NCBI RefSeq assembly: GCF_013782625.1
Contig: NZ_CP056199.1
Span: forward strand, 4,296,588 to 4,360,587
Length of the DNA stretch: 64,000 nucleotides
Reading direction: 5' to 3'
Source of the DNA: Enterobacter sp. RHBSTW-00994
GTDB taxonomy: Bacteria > Pseudomonadota > Gammaproteobacteria > Enterobacterales > Enterobacteriaceae
Shown here: positions 8,688 to 19,883 of the stretch, one piece after another
How the letters are laid out: the number at the start of each line of letters is the position of its first letter
Numbering within the stretch: position 1 is the first letter of the stretch
Notes under the pieces: model-generated
What the model was told of the DNA's origin: nothing
Database searches by the model: none
The model's input: the letters and a program-made list of their open reading frames with translations, nothing else
Program-made: the position numbers and the translations under genes

Positions 8688-9812
8688 TTATGGCATATGC
8701 TGGCGCTTCAGGTACTCTTCGCTTTGCATCTCCTGCAAGCGCGACAAACAACGCTGGAACTCAAATTTCAGTCTTTCACCCTGGTATACCTCATATAAAG
8801 GTACAGCAGAACTCACCACGAGCTTTACATGCCGCTCATAAAACTCATCCACCAGTGCGATAAATCGACGCGCTTCACTCTCCATTAGCGGCGTCATCAC
8901 TGGCACATCGTGAAGCATTACCGTATGGAAAAGGCGTGAAAGCGCAATGTAATCATGCTGGCTACGGGCATCGACACAAAGTGTTGCAAAGGATACTGCG
9001 AGCGTTTGATTTTCCACACCCAGAGTCTGTAGCGGCCGGTGATTGATTTCCAGCTCTGGAGCTGTATTGTGCTTCGCCCCAGCCAGTGCCAGCCATAGTT
9101 TATCCATCTGGCTTTGCGTCTCATCATTTAACGGCGACAACCACAAATGCGCCTGAGTCAGTGTACGCAGACGATAATCTACCCCGGCATCGACGTTCAT
9201 GATGTCGCAGTGTTGTTTAATCGCATCGATGGCGGGCAGGAATCTGGCCCGTTGTAAGCCGTTACGGTACAGATCATCGGGTGGAATATTCGACGTCGCC
9301 ACGAGCGTGATACCGCGGGCAAACAGCGCTTTCATCAAGCCACCCAGCAGCATGGCATCAGTGATATCAGAGACAAAGAACTCGTCAAAACACAGCACGT
9401 CAGTTTCTGCCTTGAACCGATCGGCAACAATCTCCAGCGGGTCACTTTTACCTTGCAACGCCGTCAGTTCTTCATGAACCCGAAGCATAAATCGATGGAA
9501 GTGCAGGCGCTGTTTCCGCGTTCCCGGCAAGCTCTGGTAGAACATGTCCATCAACCAGGTTTTTCCACGTCCGACACCGCCCCACATATATAAACCACGG
9601 GCGGGTGCATTGACCTGCTGCTCTTTTTTTCCCAGTAACCGGCTAAACGCCGCCTTCAACCCACCGCGACTCACCAGTTCTTCGGGTTTGACCGTGAGTT
9701 CCTGATAAATAATATCCAGTTGGTTTACGGCTTCGCGCTGGACGTCATCGGGCTGATGTGACCCCTCATTCAGGGCCAGTTGATATCGCGATAAGGGAGA
9801 AAGGCTTTGCAT
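8688..9812 (-). CDS. zapE: Cell division ATPase ZapE
   Basis: An AFG1-type P-loop ATPase that associates with the Z-ring late in constriction in E. coli. The start chosen is the ATG at 9812 (374 residues, MQSLSPLSRYQLAL), near the 375 of E. coli; an upstream in-frame ATG at 9857 is less likely. The Walker A motif GGVGRGKT is at about residues 78-85 and Walker B VLCFDE at about 139-144. A sensor-like region follows (LVATSNIPPDDLY). The gene is divergent from zapG, a second division-linked protein. All key ATPase residues are present. The segment 45-65 (between helix and P-loop) differs from E. coli, which is normal variation. Confidence 0.95.
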   Translation of the reverse strand: MQSLSPLSRYQLALNEGSHQPDDVQREAVNQLDIIYQELTVKPEELVSRGGLKAAFSRLLGKKEQQVNAPARGLYMWGGVGRGKTWLMDMFYQSLPGTRKQRLHFHRFMLRVHEELTALQGKSDPLEIVADRFKAETDVLCFDEFFVSDITDAMLLGGLMKALFARGITLVATSNIPPDDLYRNGLQRARFLPAIDAIKQHCDIMNVDAGVDYRLRTLTQAHLWLSPLNDETQSQMDKLWLALAGAKHNTAPELEINHRPLQTLGVENQTLAVSFATLCVDARSQHDYIALSRLFHTVMLHDVPVMTPLMESEARRFIALVDEFYERHVKLVVSSAVPLYEVYQGERLKFEFQRCLSRLQEMQSEEYLKRQHMP

Positions 9813-10001
9813 AATATTGTTGTTATTCCTTCGGTTAACACTCATCAATACGTACAACTGATGAAAAAAAGGCCGTTCTACACTACGCGATGATACGTCA
9901 GGATTCCACTTCTGCGGAAATAGCGGTTATAGTGGCAATATCAGGCACAGGCAGGAGCCGAGCCAACACCCTACGGAACCACAAGATAACGGGAGAAGTT
10001 C

Positions 10002-10400
10002 ATGACCTGGGAATATGCGCTAATCGGTTTAGTCGTCGGCATCGTCATCGGTGCTGTGGCCATGCGTTTCGGTAATCGCAAATTACGTCAGCAGCAGTCC
10101 TTACAGTACGAACTGGAAAAGAATAAAGCTGAACTGGAAGAGTATCGTGAAGAGCTGGTTAGCCACTTTGCCCGTAGCGCCGAGCTGCTGGATAACATGG
10201 CAACCGACTATCGTCAGCTGTATCAACACATGGCCAAAAGCTCAAGCAACCTGCTGCCGGAAATGACCGCGGAAACCAATCCGTTCCGTAACCGTCTGGC
10301 AGAGTCCGAAGCCAGTAACGATCAGGCTCCTGTGCAAATGCCACGCGATTACTCTGATGGTGCGTCCGGCCTTCTGCGCGGTGGCGCAAAACGCGATTAA
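10002..10400 (+). CDS. zapG: Z-ring associated membrane protein ZapG (YhcB)
   Basis: A 132-residue inner membrane protein with one N-terminal transmembrane helix (about residues 5-21). A cytoplasmic coiled coil (about 28-95, rich in Glu, Gln, Lys) and a disordered tail follow. In E. coli YhcB links cell division, elongation and envelope synthesis. The conserved motif NPFRNRL (DUF1043) is present after the coiled coil. It is followed by a terminator at 10423-10450, then degQ. The sequence is ordinary for the family. Confidence 0.95.
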   Translation: MTWEYALIGLVVGIVIGAVAMRFGNRKLRQQQSLQYELEKNKAELEEYREELVSHFARSAELLDNMATDYRQLYQHMAKSSSNLLPEMTAETNPFRNRLAESEASNDQAPVQMPRDYSDGASGLLRGGAKRD

Positions 10401-10422
10401 TCGCATAACCTAAATATATTTT

Positions 10423-10450
10423 ACGGGCGCATGTATTGCGCCCGTCCTTT
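10423..10450 (+). terminator. Terminator after zapG
   Basis: A perfect ACGGGCGC/GCGCCCGT stem with a 7-base loop, followed by CCTTTCTTT, starting 23 bases after the zapG stop. Confidence 0.75.
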
Positions 10451-10571
10451 CTTTCCGACCCCAGCTATTATTTAGTCAAACACCTCATTGTTCAGCGGTT
10501 TAAAATTCAATAACATCAAAGTGTTTTTGGGGCCGTTCTTCTTTCATTCCAGGATACGAGAGTCAGCATCA

Positions 10572-11939
10572 ATGAAGAAAAAAAACCAGCTGTTGAGCGC
10601 ATTAGCGTTAAGTGTCGGGTTATCTCTCTCGGCATCCTTCCCTGCCTCCGCTACCCTACCCGCGCAAGTTCCAGGGCAAGCGGCGATTCCTAGTCTCGCG
10701 CCAATGCTGGAGAAAGTCTTACCTGCCGTGGTCAGCGTGAAAGTGGAAGGTACTGCGCTGCAAAATCAGCGTGTACCAGAAGAACTGAAAAAGTATTTTG
10801 GCGATGAATCGCCTGACCAGCAGGCACAACCTTTTGAAGGCCTGGGTTCAGGCGTGGTAATCGATGCCGAAAAAGGTTATATCCTGACCAACAACCACGT
10901 CATCAGCCAGGCAGATAAGATCAGCGTGCAGATGAATGATGGCCGGGAATTTGACGCCAAGTTGATCGGTGGTGATGACCAAAGTGACATCGCATTATTA
11001 CAGATTCAAAACCCCAGCAATCTGACACAAATAACGATTGCAGACTCTGACAAACTGCGCGTCGGTGATTTCGCCGTGGCTGTCGGAAATCCATTCGGTT
11101 TAGGGCAAACCGCCACGTCCGGGATCATCTCCGCACTGGGTCGCAGCGGCCTGAACCTGGAAGGTCTTGAGAACTTTATCCAGACAGATGCCTCCATTAA
11201 CAGAGGTAACTCCGGTGGTGCATTGCTCAACCTTAATGGTGAATTGATTGGTATCAATACCGCAATTCTGGCCCCTGGCGGCGGCAGTATAGGCATCGGT
11301 TTTGCTATCCCAAGTAACATGGCCAAAACTCTGGCGCAGCAACTCATTCAGTTTGGTGAGGTCAAACGTGGACTGCTGGGTATCAAAGGGATGGAGATGA
11401 GTGCGGATATCGCCAAAGCCTTTAACATTGACGTGCAGCGCGGGGCATTTGTCAGTGAAGTTCTGCCTAATTCTGGTTCTGCCAAAGCGGGTGTAAAATC
11501 GGGTGATGTCATTGTTAGCCTGAACGGTAAGCCTCTAAGCAGCTTTGCTGAACTACGTTCCCGTATTGCCACCACCGAGCCTGGCGCTAAAGTGAAGTTA
11601 GGTCTGATTCGCGATGGGAAACCGCTGGACGTCGAGGTTACCCTGGATAAGAGCACCTCGTCATCCGCCAGTGCTGAACTTATCGCTCCAGCCTTGCAGG
11701 GGGCGACTCTGAGCGACGGGCAACTCAAAGATGGAACCAAAGGTATTACCATCGACACCGTAGAGAAGAGCAGCCCAGCGGCCCAGGCTGGCTTACATCA
11801 GGATGATGTGATCATCGGTGTGAACCGCGACCGCGTGCAGTCGATTGCCGATATGCGCAAAGTGCTGGAGAGCAAGCCGACAGTCATTGCCCTGCAAATT
11901 GTCCGCGGCAACGACACTATCTATATTTTACTGCGCTAA
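10572..11939 (+). CDS. degQ: Periplasmic serine endoprotease DegQ
   Basis: An HtrA-family protease and chaperone of the periplasm. The ATG at 10572 gives 455 residues, the E. coli length, although the frame is open further upstream. The signal peptide is residues 1-27 (ends ASA). The protease domain carries the triad H109 (TNNHVI), D139 (SDIALL) and S214 (GNSGG). Two PDZ domains follow (about 280-370 and 385-455). The gene is followed by degS, the usual tandem HtrA pair, but a strong hairpin at 11951-11982 separates them, so degS probably has its own expression. Confidence 0.97.
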   Translation: MKKKNQLLSALALSVGLSLSASFPASATLPAQVPGQAAIPSLAPMLEKVLPAVVSVKVEGTALQNQRVPEELKKYFGDESPDQQAQPFEGLGSGVVIDAEKGYILTNNHVISQADKISVQMNDGREFDAKLIGGDDQSDIALLQIQNPSNLTQITIADSDKLRVGDFAVAVGNPFGLGQTATSGIISALGRSGLNLEGLENFIQTDASINRGNSGGALLNLNGELIGINTAILAPGGGSIGIGFAIPSNMAKTLAQQLIQFGEVKRGLLGIKGMEMSADIAKAFNIDVQRGAFVSEVLPNSGSAKAGVKSGDVIVSLNGKPLSSFAELRSRIATTEPGAKVKLGLIRDGKPLDVEVTLDKSTSSSASAELIAPALQGATLSDGQLKDGTKGITIDTVEKSSPAAQAGLHQDDVIIGVNRDRVQSIADMRKVLESKPTVIALQIVRGNDTIYILLR

Positions 11940-11950
11940 GCATTTGCGAA

Positions 11951-11982
11951 TCCGGACATCACCGCTGCGTGTGATGTCCGGA
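11951..11982 (+). terminator. Hairpin between degQ and degS
   Basis: A 12-bp perfect inverted repeat (TCCGGACATCAC/GTGATGTCCGGA, 8-base loop) lies 12 bases after the degQ stop. There is no T run, so it may be a 3' processing barrier or a weak terminator. Confidence 0.55.
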
Positions 11983-12031
11983 TAACTCATGCTATGCTGC
12001 AAATCGTTCCTTTTTTAACGACACGCGCATC

Positions 12032-13099
12032 ATGCTTTTAAAGCTTTTTCGTTCAATTGCTATCGGTTTGATCGTCGGCGGCCTGTTATTGGCGGCCATG
12101 CCGTCTTTGCGTCAGTTCAACAAACTGACGACGCCACAGTTTGACAGTACGGATGAAACGCCTGCGACCTACAACCAGGCCGTCCGCCGTGCCGCACCTG
12201 CGGTGGTTAACGTTTATAACCGGGGTCTTAACAGTACAACCCATAACCAACTGGAGATCCGAACTCTCGGCTCTGGCGTGATCATGGATGAACGTGGCTA
12301 CATTATTACCAACAAACACGTGATCAACGATGCCGACCAGATCATTGTTGCTCTGCAGGATGGTCGTGTGTTCGAAGCCCTGTTGGTCGGCTCTGATAGC
12401 CTGACCGACCTGGCGGTATTGAAAATCAACGCAAATAACGGCTTGCCCGTCATCCCGATTAATCGCAAACGCACGCCACATATTGGTGATGTGGTCCTGG
12501 CTATCGGTAACCCGTATAACCTGGGACAAACCATCACACAGGGGATCATCAGCGCCACCGGTAGAATCGGCCTGAACCCATCAGGCAGGCAAAACTTCCT
12601 GCAAACGGATGCTTCCATTAACCATGGTAACTCCGGCGGCGCGCTGGTTAACTCGTTGGGCGAGCTCATGGGCATCAATACATTATCATTTGATAAGAGC
12701 AATGATGGTGAGACACCCGAAGGGATTGGCTTTGCCATCCCGTTTCAGTTGGCCACCAAGATTATGGACAAACTTATCCGAGATGGTCGCGTCATCCGTG
12801 GTTACATTGGAATTGGCGGTCGTGAAATTGCCCCTATGCACACGCAGGGTGGCGGCATTGATCAGATCCAGGGCATCGTGGTCAACGAAGTAACGCCTGG
12901 CGGTCCTGCGGCAAATGCAGGCCTTCAGGTTAATGATGTGATTGTTTCAGTGAATGGCACACCTGCGGTATCTGCATTAGAGACCATGGATCAGGTTGCT
13001 GAAATCCGTCCGGGTTCCATCATCCCAGTCGAAGTCATGCGAAATGATAAAAAACTGACGCTTCAAGTGACGATTCAGGAATACCCCGCCACCAACTGA
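12032..13099 (+). CDS. degS: Site-1 protease DegS of the sigma-E stress response
   Basis: A membrane-anchored HtrA protease that senses unfolded outer membrane porin C-termini and makes the first cut in RseA, releasing sigma-E. The 355 residues hold an N-terminal membrane anchor (about 5-25) and a protease domain with H96 (TNKHVI), D126 (TDLAVL) and S201 (GNSGG). One PDZ domain (about 255-350) follows. The positions are identical to those of E. coli. It ends at a shared bidirectional terminator facing mdh. Nothing is unusual. Confidence 0.97.
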   Translation: MLLKLFRSIAIGLIVGGLLLAAMPSLRQFNKLTTPQFDSTDETPATYNQAVRRAAPAVVNVYNRGLNSTTHNQLEIRTLGSGVIMDERGYIITNKHVINDADQIIVALQDGRVFEALLVGSDSLTDLAVLKINANNGLPVIPINRKRTPHIGDVVLAIGNPYNLGQTITQGIISATGRIGLNPSGRQNFLQTDASINHGNSGGALVNSLGELMGINTLSFDKSNDGETPEGIGFAIPFQLATKIMDKLIRDGRVIRGYIGIGGREIAPMHTQGGGIDQIQGIVVNEVTPGGPAANAGLQVNDVIVSVNGTPAVSALETMDQVAEIRPGSIIPVEVMRNDKKLTLQVTIQEYPATN

Positions 13100-13105
13100 C
13101 AGAGA

Positions 13106-13144
13106 TAAAAAAACCGGAGCCAATGACAATGGCTCCGGTTTTTT
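13106..13144. terminator. Bidirectional terminator between degS and mdh
   Basis: AACCGGAGCC/GGCTCCGGTT stem with a 9-base loop, flanked by an A run on the left and a T run on the right. It would therefore serve both converging genes. Confidence 0.93.
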
Positions 13145-13161
13145 ACATCCCGAGCGTTCGT

Positions 13162-14968
<1,807 letters not shown>

Positions 14969-15345
14969 ACCATCTCCCCGTAGCACCGTGCTGCGGGGAT
15001 CATCCTGCTCCCGCCTCGTTACTCCCTACTTTCTATCGTCATTTAATTTCGCAAATAGTGCTTTTTACTGCCTTTTCACATTCACCCAGTGAATACACAT
15101 CCAATAAACCGCACAAAAAATCAAAGTATCATATCCATATGATTTTTTTAGACATAACCTAATATTGTGACGATAAAATGACCATTTTTATGCAATTTAG
15201 TTATAAAAACTCTGTTGATTAACACCTGATAACGCAGGAAACAATTAGTCTGGTATTAATTTTTGACGTTATTAGTGTATACTTGATTTTGTGATGAGGG
15301 TCACGAAACAAAGACCCCAATAAAAAATTCGACGAGGTAAAAATC
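14969..15345. promoter_or_regulatory. yhcN upstream region with CRP-like site
   Basis: A 377-base AT-rich gap. It opens with the argR hairpin. At 15278-15283 there is a TATACT -10-like box. At 15290-15305 the sequence TGTGA-TGAGGG-TCACG is a near-perfect CRP half-site pair (TGTGA-N6-TCACA consensus). The site overlaps the likely transcription start, which would favour repression if real. The rest shows no gene. Confidence 0.45.
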
Positions 15346-15609
15346 ATGAAAATCAAAACAACTGTAGCGACTCTGAGTATCCTGTCAGTCCTGTCATTCG
15401 GTGCTTTCGCGGCCGATTCCATCAACGCAGATCAGGCGCAATCCCGCCAGGCAATCGGTACAGTTTCTGTTGGCTCAGTCAGTGCTTCGCCAATGGATAT
15501 GCGTGACATGCTGAACAAAAAAGCAGAAGAACAGGGTGCGTCATCTTATCGCATCATTGAAGCACGCACTGGCGACCACTGGCATGCAACAGCTGAACTG
15601 TACAAATAA
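15346..15609 (+). CDS. yhcN: YhcN-family (DUF1471) periplasmic stress protein, copy 1
   Basis: An 87-residue secreted protein of the BhsA/McbA/YhcN (DUF1471) family. Residues 1-22 are a signal peptide ending AFA. The mature domain has the family motifs IGTVSVG, SPMDMRDMLNKKAEEQGASSYRI and the GDHWHATAELYK end. E. coli YhcN responds to acid, peroxide and biofilm conditions; its biochemical activity is not established. It has a good GACGAGG site. A paralogue follows at 15716. The length equals that of E. coli YhcN, so this copy is taken as the orthologue. Confidence 0.9.
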   Translation: MKIKTTVATLSILSVLSFGAFAADSINADQAQSRQAIGTVSVGSVSASPMDMRDMLNKKAEEQGASSYRIIEARTGDHWHATAELYK

Positions 15610-15715
15610 GATTTGCTGATATCTGAAGATAAATGACCACTCAACGGCACCAGGCATAAAAAAAGCTGTTTAACCCTTCTCTCCGTTGAGAAAACCTGAT
15701 TATGGAGTAAAGACT

Positions 15716-15982
15716 ATGAACACTAAATTAATCATCGCAACCCTTGGCTTAGCTTCCGTTCTTTCATTTGGCGCAAGCGCAGCTGTGCATCAGGTTTCAT
15801 CTGATCAAGCACAGAACCTGCAGCCAATGGGTAGCGTATCAGTAACATCCGTTGCGGGCTCACCGATGGATATCCGTCAGGAACTGTCCGCAAAAGCTGA
15901 AAAAGCAGGGGCCAGTAGCTACCGTATCACCGAACTGAATCAGGGTGATCACTGGCACGCAACAGCTGAACTGTATAAATAA
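15716..15982 (+). CDS. YhcN-like DUF1471 protein, copy 2
   Basis: An 88-residue paralogue of the preceding gene. The start is the ATG at 15716 behind TATGGAGTAA; an upstream in-frame start at 15686 lacks support. The signal peptide ends ASA (about residue 22). The mature domain keeps MGSVSVTSV, SPMDIRQELSAKAEKAGASSYRI and an identical GDHWHATAELYK end. The gap to copy 1 is 106 bases with no clear terminator, so the pair may be one transcript. A strong terminator follows at 16011. The E. coli locus as I know it has only one copy, so this is a lineage-specific tandem duplicate. Confidence 0.88.
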   Translation: MNTKLIIATLGLASVLSFGASAAVHQVSSDQAQNLQPMGSVSVTSVAGSPMDIRQELSAKAEKAGASSYRITELNQGDHWHATAELYK

Positions 15983-16010
15983 ACCCTCGTCGTATCTCAT
16001 CATACGACTT

Positions 16011-16042
16011 GCCCCTGGCCTTTTGGTCAGGGGCTTTTTTTA
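16011..16042 (+). terminator. Terminator after the yhcN pair
   Basis: GCCCCTGGCC/GGTCAGGGGC stem with a TTTT loop and a run of seven T. Confidence 0.93.
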
Positions 16043-16050
16043 TCTGTGTT

Positions 16051-16323
16051 TCAGTGGCGGGCATTGAAGCGTAGCTGCCCTTCCAGCTCTTCTTCCGCTT
16101 CATCAAACAACAAAATCAGTGCACCGAAACGCCTGCGCAGTTTGTCGGGTAAATGGATAAACTCGATCTCCAGCGGTAATGGCAACTGCCCGCTGGTAAC
16201 AACATCCCACAGTGAATCAAGGTTAGTGACGCTTTCCCGTCCGAGTTCAAATGTCCGAATAAACTCACGATAGAAGTCTTCCTGACTGTCGATCTCGTCA
16301 AAATCAAAAGTATAGATTTTCAT
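16051..16323 (-). CDS. yhcO: Barstar-family protein YhcO
   Basis: A 90-residue acidic cytoplasmic protein of the barstar family. It has the [11 protein letters not shown] start and the conserved [10 protein letters not shown] core that in barstar contacts barnase. Barstar is a ribonuclease inhibitor, but no barnase-like gene is nearby. The function in enterobacteria is unknown to me. It lies 45 bases downstream of an aldehyde dehydrogenase gene on the same strand and is convergent with the yhcN pair. Confidence 0.88.
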   Translation of the reverse strand: MKIYTFDFDEIDSQEDFYREFIRTFELGRESVTNLDSLWDVVTSGQLPLPLEIEFIHLPDKLRRRFGALILLFDEAEEELEGQLRFNARH

Positions 16324-16368
16324 TGCCAGCCACCCAATCCAGGCGGGCGACGCACGCCGCCCTGATTA

Positions 16369-17823
16369 TTATAATCCCCCGATATGCAGGGTTTTGACTT
16401 CCAGAAATTCATCCAGCCCCAGTACCGATCCCTCACGCCCCAGCCCAGACTCTTTCACCCCCCCGAAAGGCCCAAGCTCTGTGGATACGGCACATTCATT
16501 GATACCAATCATGCCGCTTTCTATCGCCTGTGAGACGCGAAAAACACGCGACAAGTTCTGGGTATAGAAATAGGCTGCCAGTCCGAATGGTGTGTTATTG
16601 GCACGCATAATCACTTCATCTTCCGAGGTAAACCTGAAGCAGGCGGCAACCGGGCCGAATGTCTCTTCCTCCGCCAACTTCATCCCTTCATGGCAATCAC
16701 CCAGTACGGTCGGCATCCAGAAATTTCCGCCAAGATCATGCAGTTTCCCGCCAGCCAGAACGGTCGCACCTTTCGCAATCGCATCTTCAACGTGCTCCCG
16801 GACTTTACTCACCGCCGACGGTTCGATAAGTGGACCAACCACAACACCTTCATCAAGCCCATTCCCGACTTTAAGCGCTTTCACCGCCTCAGCAAGCTGG
16901 TTAACAAAGGTGTCATAGACATTTTCCTGAATGTAGAAACGGTTAACGCTGACGCAGACCTGCCCTGCATTGCGGAATTTATTGGCGATTGCGCCTTTGA
17001 CGGCAGCAGCAATATCAGCATCGTCAAACACGATATAAGGGGCATTTCCCCCGAGTTCCATAGAGACTTTTTTCATTGTCTCAGCGGCATTACGCACCAG
17101 CGTTTTTCCGACGGCGGTCGATCCGGTAAACGAGATTTTACGCACGTCATGACTGGCCATAATGGCATCGCTAATCTCGTGCGTGTTTCCGGCGACGGCG
17201 TTTAATACACCATCAGGAACCCCCGCCTGCTTTGCCAGCGTCAGCAGTGCAAACGCACTGAGTGGTGTGTTATTGGCGGGCTTGATAACACCGGTGCAGC
17301 CGGCCGCCAGCGCCGGACCAAGCTTGCGCGTCAACATTGCCATCGGGAAATTCCATGGCGTAATCGCGGCGACAACGCCAACCGGTTCGCGCGTAGCCAG
17401 GATACGGGAACCCGGTTTGATCGGCGGAATGATTTCCCCGTTGGCGCGTTTCGCCTGTTCCGCGAACCACTGGATAAAGCTGGCGGCATACTCCACTTCG
17501 CCTTCAGCTTCCTTCAGCGGCTTACCTTGTTCGGTAGTCATCAGACGCCCAAGCCAGCTTTTGTTTTCAATTATGAGTTCATACCAGCGATAGAGGATCG
17601 CCGAACGCTCTTTCGCCGTTTTCGCTCGCCATGCGGGGAACGCTTTGGTCGCTGCCGCGATGGCATCTTCGGTTTCTTTTTTACCTGCCTTCGCGATTTT
17701 TGCGATCACCTCACCCGTTGCCGGGTTTAGTACATCGAATGTGGTATCCAGCGTTTTCCATAGGCCGTTTACCAGATATCCGGTCTGAAAAAGCGCATTA
17801 TCCTGGAGAGCCTGCATAGTCAT
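16369..17823 (-). CDS. NAD(P)-dependent succinate-semialdehyde dehydrogenase-type aldehyde dehydrogenase
   Basis: A 484-residue aldehyde dehydrogenase of the GabD/SSADH group, which oxidises semialdehydes to acids. The start is the ATG at 17823 (MTMQALQDN) behind GGGAGG. Catalytic residues are present: N158 (PWNFP), E256 (MELGGN) and C290 (GQVC), with the cofactor loop FTGSTAVGK at 232-240. It resembles E. coli GabD and Sad, but its context is different: it is not next to gabT or gabP, and lies between aaeXAB and yhcO. A bidirectional terminator (17873-17903) separates it from aaeB, so it has its own promoter. The substrate is not settled by sequence. Given the neighbour, an aromatic aldehyde is conceivable but speculative. 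Confidence 0.85.
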   Translation of the reverse strand: MTMQALQDNALFQTGYLVNGLWKTLDTTFDVLNPATGEVIAKIAKAGKKETEDAIAAATKAFPAWRAKTAKERSAILYRWYELIIENKSWLGRLMTTEQGKPLKEAEGEVEYAASFIQWFAEQAKRANGEIIPPIKPGSRILATREPVGVVAAITPWNFPMAMLTRKLGPALAAGCTGVIKPANNTPLSAFALLTLAKQAGVPDGVLNAVAGNTHEISDAIMASHDVRKISFTGSTAVGKTLVRNAAETMKKVSMELGGNAPYIVFDDADIAAAVKGAIANKFRNAGQVCVSVNRFYIQENVYDTFVNQLAEAVKALKVGNGLDEGVVVGPLIEPSAVSKVREHVEDAIAKGATVLAGGKLHDLGGNFWMPTVLGDCHEGMKLAEEETFGPVAACFRFTSEDEVIMRANNTPFGLAAYFYTQNLSRVFRVSQAIESGMIGINECAVSTELGPFGGVKESGLGREGSVLGLDEFLEVKTLHIGGL

Positions 17824-17872
17824 GTGTCCTCCCTTTCTGAGTTTAAGAACCTGCAAGACTAAGTATAGCCAC

Positions 17873-17903
17873 AAAAAAACCGACGCTTTTGGCGTCGGTT
17901 TTT
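17873..17903. terminator. Terminator after aaeXAB
   Basis: ACCGACGC/GCGTCGGT stem with a 5-base loop, A run on one side and T run on the other. It lies just after the aaeB stop. Confidence 0.9.
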
Positions 17904-17910
17904 ACAGTGC

Positions 17911-19878
17911 TCAGCTGTCGGTAAGGGCATTTTGATAACGATGCAGCATGCCCACCAGCCGCCCTACCGGTTCCGTCACCTGAGGTGGCGCTTCCCAGAC
18001 CCGCAGTTTTTCCTGATAAATATCCAGTTCTTCAAGTAATTGCCTGAAGTAGCGACGGCGTTTGTCATCGCTGGATGCCGATATCACCTGATCAGCCGTG
18101 CGCCGAAGCTGGCGGTGGAATGACGAAAGATCGTCATTGATGGGCACTGGTGCATCGCGCAGACGTTGATGTGCGATGATCATCGTCAACGCCAGACGGA
18201 ATTTGGCAATATCGCCAGGGAACTTATTCAGCAGTAAAAACAGCTGCTGATAAAGCGCTGGCAGGTGATTCTCTTTCCGCCGCGCGGTATTAGTCGTCAG
18301 GGACGATACCGCAGCAGAAACAAACTGATTCAACAATACGCGCCCTGTACGTGCCTGAGAATTATCGCGTACCAGCAGGATCACCATCATCGCCAGGAAA
18401 CAGCCCACCAGTTGCCCCAACGCACTGTCGAGGAACTGGCTAAAGTGGAACGTCATCGGGTTATCCAGCACGATGATGTTGATGGTACTCGCCAGCGCCC
18501 CCAGTGAACCAATACGCCGTTTCTGCACCTCGATACCAATAAAGAACGCCAGCACGGCGAGGCTAATACAGAGCAATAACATGCTTTGTTGAGTCGAGGG
18601 GATCACAACAAGGAAGTAAAATGCCCCCAGAGGCAGCGCGGCTAAAGTCCCGTATAAAAAATCGATCGCGACCATTCGCGGATTTGGCAAACGCATGGCC
18701 AGCGAAGTCACAACGGCAATCATCACCATTGCCCCGCTTCCCGATGTCCAGCCTGTCCACAACCAGAACAGCGTCCCGAGCATACAGGCAAGCGTAGTTC
18801 GCCAGAAGTTGACCATCGCGTGATGACGCTCTGCCGACTCGGCCTTGATGACCACTTCCCCTTGCAACACCTCTTCTTCTGCAGCACTGATTTTTGTGTT
18901 GCTGATAACACCGCGCTTGAGTAACAGATAACGTGTCGCCGCCCCGACCCAGGTGTAGATTGTCTCTGGCGTGTCTCGTTCGCCAGTCCAGGCGATAACC
19001 CGACGCATACGTTTGAGCTGTTTGTGGATATCCTGTACCGTTTCAACAGGTTCTTCAAAAAGCTCGCGAAAGGTATTGGTAATGGCTTCTGGCCGCGTGT
19101 TCTGGATCAGGTACGTTTCACACGCCTGAGTGATGAGGGTTAATCCCAGCGTATTAATCACTTTCAGACGGCGGTTTGCACGAGCCCAACGCGAAGACTC
19201 CATATTCAGGTTGCTGCGCATCCCCTCCAGCGCCGTAGTACGACGCACCAGCCCGCTCCAGGCCTTATCCACCTCTTCGCTATCACCATGCTTAATGCAC
19301 AGTTGCATCAGTTGATAGTGGGCAACAAGAAGTGCATCCAGCTCACGGTCGACTTCCTGCTTGATGGAGCGTGGAGAGAACAACAGATCGGCCACAATGG
19401 CACAGACAATACCAATGACAATTTCGCTACAGCGCTCCACCGCAAACTGTGGCGCAAGCAGCGGATCGGTCTGAATCGTAATCACAATAATGAGCGCGGT
19501 ATATCCGGAAAGTCCCCAGGCGTAGGAGTTTTCAACTCTCACCAGAGAGGAAACCCAGGTACAAAAACCGGCCCAGATGCAACACACCATCAACATCAAT
19601 AACGGGGTACGGATCATCAGGATAATGATCGTGAGCGCGGCAATACACCCAATAAACGTCCCGACGATACGCAGCATCCCGCGATAACGGATTGCCCCCG
19701 AATACGGCTCACCGCCTGCTGCAAACGCAGGGCCCGCCGCGACAATCGCTGCCGTCAGCACAGCCCAGCGTGGCGTTTCCAGTTGAAAGTGAAAGCCAAC
19801 AAACAGCGCCAGCACAATGGCACTCGCCAGCTTCACGGCAAAGCGGATGTGCTGGCTGGCGATGGAGAAGATGCCCAT
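17911..19878 (-). CDS. aaeB: Aromatic carboxylic acid efflux pump membrane subunit AaeB
   Basis: A 655-residue FUSC-family inner membrane transporter, the same length as in E. coli. AaeB with AaeA exports p-hydroxybenzoate and related aromatic acids. Two clusters of transmembrane helices (about 13-170 and 365-500) flank soluble regions (about 180-360 and 510-655). It starts 5 bases after the aaeA stop, so it is in the aaeXAB operon, and it ends at a terminator. Confidence 0.96.
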   Translation of the reverse strand: MGIFSIASQHIRFAVKLASAIVLALFVGFHFQLETPRWAVLTAAIVAAGPAFAAGGEPYSGAIRYRGMLRIVGTFIGCIAALTIIILMIRTPLLMLMVCCIWAGFCTWVSSLVRVENSYAWGLSGYTALIIVITIQTDPLLAPQFAVERCSEIVIGIVCAIVADLLFSPRSIKQEVDRELDALLVAHYQLMQLCIKHGDSEEVDKAWSGLVRRTTALEGMRSNLNMESSRWARANRRLKVINTLGLTLITQACETYLIQNTRPEAITNTFRELFEEPVETVQDIHKQLKRMRRVIAWTGERDTPETIYTWVGAATRYLLLKRGVISNTKISAAEEEVLQGEVVIKAESAERHHAMVNFWRTTLACMLGTLFWLWTGWTSGSGAMVMIAVVTSLAMRLPNPRMVAIDFLYGTLAALPLGAFYFLVVIPSTQQSMLLLCISLAVLAFFIGIEVQKRRIGSLGALASTINIIVLDNPMTFHFSQFLDSALGQLVGCFLAMMVILLVRDNSQARTGRVLLNQFVSAAVSSLTTNTARRKENHLPALYQQLFLLLNKFPGDIAKFRLALTMIIAHQRLRDAPVPINDDLSSFHRQLRRTADQVISASSDDKRRRYFRQLLEELDIYQEKLRVWEAPPQVTEPVGRLVGMLHRYQNALTDS

Positions 19879-19883
19879 AGCGA

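Noticed and set aside
12086..12738. Long antisense frames opposite degS and other core genes
   Set aside because: They mirror conserved coding sequence, have no ribosome binding sites and no recognisable protein.
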